64,000 nt of DNA from Serripes groenlandicus (lineage: Eukaryota; Mollusca; Bivalvia; Cardiida; Cardiidae). Below the pieces are notes generated by a model that made no database searches, was not told the origin of the DNA, and saw only the letters and a program-made list of their open reading frames with translations. Positions 58,761 through 64,000 of this stretch are shown here, one piece after another. The stretch's first letter is position 1, and each line of letters begins with the position of its first letter. The DNA lies in contig JASEVX010000172.1 in NCBI GenBank assembly GCA_031761405.1, forward strand, positions 310,001 to 374,000, given 5' to 3'. Both the position numbers and the translations under genes were made by a program.

Positions 58761-60474
58761 GAAGGGTATTCCATGTGACCAATAGCGTTTATCGAACAAA
58801 CAAAAAACGCATTTGCTTTAATTCACGTGGTCGGTTTTGAAACAATAAAAAGCGATACTGCAATTATTAAACAGTGAATAATATGAAATTAATATAGTTG
58901 TGATGTTTACGCTGCTAGACAGATGTGCGAAGTTTCCTGATAATTTAGGTTTATGTTTAAATAATCTACACCCAGGCGCCGATGATACTGGCGAAGTTTA
59001 CGAAATATTTTGTTTTTATTGTCGGATGATGGTGATCACCATAATTCACCTTACGCACTTGGTGCGCTTGTATTTTTAAATATGTTAAATTTCCGTTTTA
59101 TCTAAATATTCATTTCGTATTTACGAAATCAAACGGCACATTTGTATATTAAAAACGTTTAAAAAAATATGAAATATTTTGTTTCGTAAAAACACAATAA
59201 TATGGTGAATTTGTATATGAAAGAGTGACGAATGTACTTTAACTGGCTCCGTAAAAAAGCGACCATAGGCATTTAGAATTGTTATCGCGTTTTAGAAAGT
59301 ACTTTAGAAGATGTCATGCAGAAGCTGAAACCGTACCTCCCACGAATCCATGTTTCGACAGTGAGAAGACTTACAAGCAAACGTTTGTCAACATGTTTTG
59401 TATCTTGTCTGAGAGGCTGAATCGAAACCACTGTCACGCTTTTCATCACCCTCTATGTACAGCTAGTATGTTCTTGAGAAATTCTGCAACAGTTTGGAAA
59501 ATATTATTTTAAGATCACCTTTCTAAATGTTACCTTCACACAAGGGAGCTCCGATGGCGTCCATAAATATTACATTAAAAGACGCGTCGATATTATTTCT
59601 GAAGGATATTTCTCAAGGTTTAAGCTCCGGTCAGATCTCGAAAATATAATAAATCAAAGTACTGAAGGTACTCGTAATGAATTATTAGTATTGTTTAATG
59701 ATTGCTGGCTTTCACATTATGTTTAACAGAAACATTTATCAATTGACAGGTTTAAGGTAAGAACACTCTAGGAGTTGTATTGCTTTGTGCTTACTTGCTA
59801 CCATGTATATGTAAACAGAAACACTATAGATCAAAATTGATTCCTGGGCCTTGACATTTTAGAGGAAATATATTTTCCCCCTACACAGTGATTCTCTATG
59901 GTTGTTTAAAAGAGATTAAAACGTTGTGCTAAAGGAGAACAAGCTCATTGTATTGTTAAAAGTTGTCTGCTGATGAAACGTTAACGTGTGTCTGATCACG
60001 CGATAAGGTTAAACTCGTACTTTCCTTTTCTTCAGATTGCATTATGTTCATCTTCATTTAAGGTGTTTTCACTAATGAAGTTGAGAAATTATATTGCTGT
60101 TTAATGATAAAAAAAAACCACCATATACACAACTTACAATATGGTTAATGGAATAAAAGAAATAACATCTAAGAAGAAGAATTTGTGAATTCAACATGTC
60201 TTTAAAATATGTAACCATGGTAACACAATTCATTAAATGTCCAGTTATTCTGTTGTGAACGCATTTATATAAGAGTTCTGTTCTAGCTTGAAGACTGTTT
60301 CGGAAAGTTCTGGAAACGATCAATCTGTGGCTACTTCATCCTATATAGTATGTACCAATGGTTTTGAGCTTCTATTTCATTAAGGGTAAAATGTAGGGGC
60401 AGTTGTGGATATATGAGAGACCGACTTCCCATAAACAGCTGTCCACTCTGAAACAACCATTACAATCAATTAAT
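58761..60474. other. Unassigned DNA
   Basis: No gene recognised; open frames of up to 83 codons lack motifs. A small hairpin TACGCAC-TTG-GTGCGCTT lies at 59,050-59,070 and ATGGTGATCACCAT is palindromic just before it, possibly an end of another hairpin-ended element. A trace of family D (AAAAGTTGTCTGCTGATG) is at 59,955. Confidence 0.45.
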
Positions 60475-60592
60475 TTAACCCTTTACCTGAAGCTGACAAC
60501 TTCAGACACTCAACATTGGAAAACGATTATGGGTAAGGGATAAATTGCTCTTCATGAAAAACTCATCTTTTCCCACAATGTTTACACTCTAT
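60475..60592. mobile_element. Family D MITE, left part
   Basis: TTAACCCTTTACCTGAAGCT, TTGGAAAACGATTATGGGTA and ATAAATTGCTCTTCATG. The copy is cut by the family M MITE that starts at 60,593. Confidence 0.65.
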
Positions 60593-60823
60593 AAAGCCGT
60601 CCCGCGAGAAAACCAATATTATGGCCTCTGTGTAATGTATCGACCCAGATCAGCCTGCCAACTCCGCACAGACTGATCCGAGCATTCCGTATAAGGGGGA
60701 TAACAAAAAATCCTCAGGAGGCGAAAAGTGTATATCCAGGTAAGCATGCGCGGCATGCTTAGGCTGATCCGGGTCGATACTTTACGCAGTGTCCACACTG
60801 TGGGTTTTCTCGCGGGACGGTTC
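60593..60823. mobile_element. Palindromic MITE, family M, copy 6
   Basis: The left AAGCCGTCCCGCGAGAAAAC and right CTCGCGGGACGGTTC are near-perfect inverted ends. Internal GTGTAATGTATCGACCCAGA and CTGATCCGGGTCGATACTTT blocks are present, with a partly deleted centre. It probably inserted into the family D copy to its left. Confidence 0.85.
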
Positions 60824-60859
60824 ATATGGTATCATATGGGAAATGTTTCTGAATGAAAG

Positions 60860-61120
60860 TTCAAGTTCAGAATAGAGTGAAAGACATTATGGGAAAAGAG
60901 AAAATATGAGCAATATGTTGTCAAGTTTTCTACTGCAAAAGCATCATAGTGCATCACCATACATTAACCCCACCAACGTGCCTCAGCAAACATTAACCCC
61001 CACCAACGTACAGACGCATTTGACACATCTGCAGCAGACGTCTATTGAAAACATCCTGGCAACAAAAGAAATTGCTCATGAGCAATTACTCCGTTTTTCA
61101 CAATGTTTTCAACTTTATTA
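60860..61120. mobile_element. Decayed family D copies
   Basis: ATTATGGGAAAAGAGAAAAT with TGTCAAGTTTTCTACTGCAA, then ACATCTGCAGCAGACGTCTA, CAAAAGAAATTGCTCATGAG. Two overlapping or nested remnants directly upstream of the LINE. Confidence 0.6.
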
Positions 61121-61438
61121 AATGGGCTTCCGGTTCCGGTCTATGGCTGGACGTATTTTTCATCAGCTCTCGGAAATATGTATCTGTGTATGTTAAAATG
61201 GATCTAGGATTTATATGTTTTGTCTTAAAAGATCAGATAAGTACAACATGTTGAATACTGACTTTTTTGTACAATTTAACTTTTGATTTTGTGCGTTTTA
61301 TGACTTGGTTTAATTTTCCATTGTCTAAAATAGTCTATAAATAGATGAAAATCGCAAATACTTTATGTGTGAACATTTTGTGAACAGTCTTTAGGATAAT
61401 TGCTTCGTGTACATTGCCTACAGATTATTCGTGACAAC

Positions 61439-63358
61439 ATGGCAAGTAGCAATAGTACTGACAACATAACGGAATTTGAGCCCGTTATGCTATGCGATAA
61501 CACAGAGGTAAAATTACCGATAGATATTGGTCACATGACTGAATGCACGGAGAATGAAGAAACTGTTTTATGTTGTAGTATTTCTACTGAGTTAGAGTGT
61601 GGACAGAGGAGTGACACCCAATCCAACGACAATGTCTTCCATAACCATAACGCTGAGGGTTTGAATACTACAGAAAATGGGCTATCTATTGTGGTGTTAA
61701 GTGATATTATTTCAAGTCCCTGTATACAGGCACCCGATGTAGACACCGACGGGGTGGATCATTCTAATCTGACTATGTATCATAATCTGCGTGACCTATA
61801 TTGTAGGGTCCCTTCTGATATGTTTATCAACGAGGTCCTTTCCATGCATTCGGAAAGCGAGGTTGACTTGGAAGCAACAAGATTATCTTTGTTTGAAACT
61901 ATAAAATCAAGTGAAGATTTTCCATATGGTGAAAATTTTGAGTTAAAAAGAAGAGTTAACTCACGATCTGGTGACCGTGTTTCGGTCAAACTGTCACGTG
62001 ACATTTATTCCCTGATGTCAGTGGTTGAAGGAGCTGAATACTCCGTATTAAAAGATGTTATGAGTGTGTGTAAGGGTAAAACTAGGAAAAAGTCGATGGC
62101 AGTGATGACAAGTCATAAAAGTGATAATGTTGATGTACATAAATGTTCTTGTAAATCAGATATGGAACTGATGAAAAGTAGTATGAGTGCCTTACAAGCT
62201 GACGTTTTAATGATAAAACAAAGATTTGTTGCAGTAGAACAGTCAAGATCAGAACAAATTAACACTATAAAAGACACGTTGAAAGAAACACAATCAAGTG
62301 TATCAAATGTACAGACTGATCTCACTCGATACTGTAGTGAAATTAAAGAAACACTGTTCTCAGTAAAGCAGTCTAATGTATCAGACTGTCCTGAAGTCAG
62401 CAGATTAAGTAGTAGTATGACATTTATTACTAAAAATATCAATTTGTTACAGGTTCAATTGGTACAAGTTGTTAAAAAGTTGGGAATTGGATGGGACTGT
62501 GAGTCTGATCTGAATACAAAATCTGTTCCTCTTCCTGAATCAGAGTTGTCATCTCAAAATGATGTGGAAAATGCGGACCCTAGTCAGAATTCCGGTATGG
62601 ATGTTGACAATGATCTCCATTTTTCGGATGCACTCCCCGTAATCAATAGCTCTGGTAAGAGTAAGGAAGAAGGTAGTGGCATGCCGATTTCAGTTATATT
62701 GACCGGAATCAGACCAAGTAAAGGTGAAAACATTGTTAAAAAGGATGATAAATTCCCGTCTTATAGCAGTGTTGTAAAACGTAAACAAACTGGTAAAGAA
62801 AATACCAGTACCAGTACCAGTAATTCTCTATTGGGTGATAACTTTCAGCGTGACGGTCACGATAACTTTCAGCATGACAGTTATCGTGACTCTCAGCATG
62901 CCAGTTATGATAACCCTCAGCATGAGACTCAAAATGATGATGACTTTATGTTACATCTCAAAAAGCGCAGTAAAAGGTTTTATCTCGGAGGATTTAGGTC
63001 CACTATTACTGAAAACAGAATTACCGAATACGTATCAAAACGAGGCCCTACAGTATCACATGTTAAAATCTTTCAGAATAAGAGAAATGGGTCAGTTTTT
63101 GTTAGACTAAATGCGTATGACGATGAAAAGGCATTGATGCTTAGTACTCCATATTTTTGGCCGGAGGAAATTACATGCAGACCATGGGTATCACAAGTTG
63201 AGTATAAAAGAAGGTATATGCAACGTAATTCCCACCAGTTTACACGTCGGAAATCATATGAAGGGAAAAGGGCTGAACTGTATGCTGACCACGAGTCCCG
63301 CAAACCGACCTTTGAACATGCCAACAGGTACTCTCATTTGAGTAGTAATGTCGATTAA
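61439..63358 (+). CDS. LINE ORF1 protein
   Basis: 639 codons from the first ATG in frame at 61,439. Probably the RNA-binding chaperone-like ORF1 protein that coats LINE RNA. The acidic N-terminal half has no recognised fold. A predicted coiled coil spans about residues 242-311 (SMSALQADVLMIKQRF onward). A PSYSSVVKR motif, common before ORF1 RNA-binding regions, lies near 440. Four 8-residue repeats (DNFQRDGH-like) lie at 467-498. A compact domain from RFYLGGF to EITCRPW (about 512-584) looks like the RRM-type domain of ORF1 proteins, followed by a basic tail. No CCHC knuckle is seen. The frame is fully open, unlike the other LINEs here. ORF2 follows after 12 bp. Confidence 0.85.
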   Translation: MASSNSTDNITEFEPVMLCDNTEVKLPIDIGHMTECTENEETVLCCSISTELECGQRSDTQSNDNVFHNHNAEGLNTTENGLSIVVLSDIISSPCIQAPDVDTDGVDHSNLTMYHNLRDLYCRVPSDMFINEVLSMHSESEVDLEATRLSLFETIKSSEDFPYGENFELKRRVNSRSGDRVSVKLSRDIYSLMSVVEGAEYSVLKDVMSVCKGKTRKKSMAVMTSHKSDNVDVHKCSCKSDMELMKSSMSALQADVLMIKQRFVAVEQSRSEQINTIKDTLKETQSSVSNVQTDLTRYCSEIKETLFSVKQSNVSDCPEVSRLSSSMTFITKNINLLQVQLVQVVKKLGIGWDCESDLNTKSVPLPESELSSQNDVENADPSQNSGMDVDNDLHFSDALPVINSSGKSKEEGSGMPISVILTGIRPSKGENIVKKDDKFPSYSSVVKRKQTGKENTSTSTSNSLLGDNFQRDGHDNFQHDSYRDSQHASYDNPQHETQNDDDFMLHLKKRSKRFYLGGFRSTITENRITEYVSKRGPTVSHVKIFQNKRNGSVFVRLNAYDDEKALMLSTPYFWPEEITCRPWVSQVEYKRRYMQRNSHQFTRRKSYEGKRAELYADHESRKPTFEHANRYSHLSSNVD

Positions 63359-63370
63359 ATAAACAGTATA

Positions 63371-64000
63371 ATGGCATTGAACGTGTGTACCTGGAATGCG
63401 ACTGGAATTATGTCCAGTAGTACATACCTGTGTGATACGTTGAATAGGTATAATATAGATGTATGTGGAATATTTGAACATTGGCTATATGAACAAGATC
63501 TGTGTTTTCTTAATTCAATTGACAACATGTACAATAGTGTTGCTATATCAGATTCTGATTTGCGTGTCCCATGTAGTAGAAAGGTTGGAAAGGGAGGCGT
63601 CTGTCTTTTATGGCATAAACTATTTGACAATTTTGTTTCGCCAATATTTCTAGATGATGACAGAATTCTTGGAATTCAAATTATGCTTAGCCAAACCAAC
63701 ATTGTTTTTATATTTCAAGTTTATCTCCCTTGTACAAACATTCTCTGTCAGTCTACAAAGAGTACATCGAATCTCTAGACAATATTATCAATACATACAG
63801 GCAAATGGGAACTGTAATAATTATGGGTGATTTTAATACTGAAATTGTTAGTACTTTTTCGAAAAAAGCTAGTAGTCGTGCAAACAGTTTAAATGATCTT
63901 ATTTTGAGACAGAACTATGTGGCAATAAATGCTCTACAATCTTGTACGGGTCTAAAATATACAAACTACAGCTATAGTGCTGGCTCACATACCATGATTG
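63371..64000 (+). pseudogene. LINE ORF2, endonuclease domain, partial
   Basis: Starts at ATG 63,371 and runs off the window. The N-terminal apurinic-type (EEP) endonuclease is recognised by VCTWNATGIMSS (catalytic N), FEHWL (catalytic E), GKGGVCLLW and, further on, IIMGDFNTEI. The first frame stops at 63,778. From about 63,735 the homologous reading continues in another frame (HSLSVYKEYIESLDNI, then GDFNTEI), so one base was probably lost in the ACAAACATT segment. Unless corrected by sequencing error, this copy makes no full ORF2. The RT domain is expected beyond the window. Clade likely CR1/L2-like, unproven. Confidence 0.88.

Larger units (their letters stand above)
61130..64000 (+). mobile_element. 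CR1/L2-like LINE, 5' part
   Basis: Contains a putative 5' leader (61,130-61,438), ORF1 and the start of ORF2. The leader begins after the family D remnants, but its true 5' end is not marked by a duplication visible here. A similar phrase (GTCAGCTCTCGGATAT versus ATCAGCTCTCGGAAAT) is at 33,770, possibly another trace of the same leader. Confidence 0.75.

Noticed and set aside
61400..61438. Upstream non-ATG start for LINE ORF1
   Set aside because: The codon at 61,400 is TTG; the first in-frame ATG is at 61,439 and no evidence supports initiation upstream.

Overview
The window looks like non-coding, repeat-dominated nuclear DNA from an animal, most plausibly a bivalve mollusc. It is AT-rich and has no bacterial gene layout. 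It carries tRNA- and 5S-derived SINEs, non-LTR retrotransposons (LINEs), palindromic MITEs and many satellites. I infer 'bivalve' from the repeat styles, which resemble families I associate with bivalve assemblies such as dreissenids and venerids; no host gene confirms it. I found no convincing host protein-coding gene, functional tRNA or rRNA gene, CRISPR array or promoter. Roughly a quarter of the window is tandem repeat.

Layout. 1-5,000: a decayed LINE 3' fragment, a 69-bp MITE with 9-bp target duplications, otherwise unassigned DNA. 5,095-11,430: satellites of 38, 62, 19 and 73 bp (the 38-bp one as two arrays in opposite orientation), two MITEs of a common palindromic family, SINE remnants and a 247-bp MITE inside a SINE. 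12,097-16,875: an intact-looking tRNA-SINE, Helitron/Helentron-like element A1, a 199-bp triplication and TTAA-flanked MITEs. 18,000-20,800: satellites of 19, 44 and about 60 bp, a second copy of the SINE and a 39-bp perfect foldback. 20,931-24,990: A-family copy A3, interrupted near its hairpin end by a 5'-truncated RT/RNase H LINE flanked by a 12-bp target duplication. 26,831-28,741: a second hairpin-ended element (B) that holds a Mutator-like (MULE) transposase fragment. 29,485-30,840: a LINE 3' end and a 26-bp satellite. 31,220-36,130: SINE, MITEs, A2, hairpin element C1 and a 5S-rRNA-derived sequence. 37,738-40,815: a 45-bp satellite. 43,420-52,574: a 9.2-kb foldback structure whose arms are a 58-bp satellite. 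52,730-55,620: a 52-bp satellite cleanly interrupted by a SINE. 56,345-61,120: more MITEs and element C2. 61,439-64,000: the best-preserved coding sequence, a LINE with full ORF1 and the start of ORF2, running off the right edge.

How the parts relate. The biology visible is transposon biology. The SINE at 53,787-54,012 has a 3' tail resembling that of the LINE at 22,480-24,970, as expected if that LINE family mobilises it. The small TTAA-flanked MITEs have piggyBac-like ends, and the 9-bp-TSD MITE and the transposase fragment in B point to MULEs, so several transposase families have acted here. Nested insertions allow relative dating: A3 before its LINE, the SINE at 11.4 kb before its MITE, the 52-bp array before its SINE, the left 58-bp arm before its MITE. 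The most unusual structure is the foldback at 43,420-52,574. Its dimeric 58-bp satellite keeps an intra-monomer inverted repeat through linked changes in both arms.
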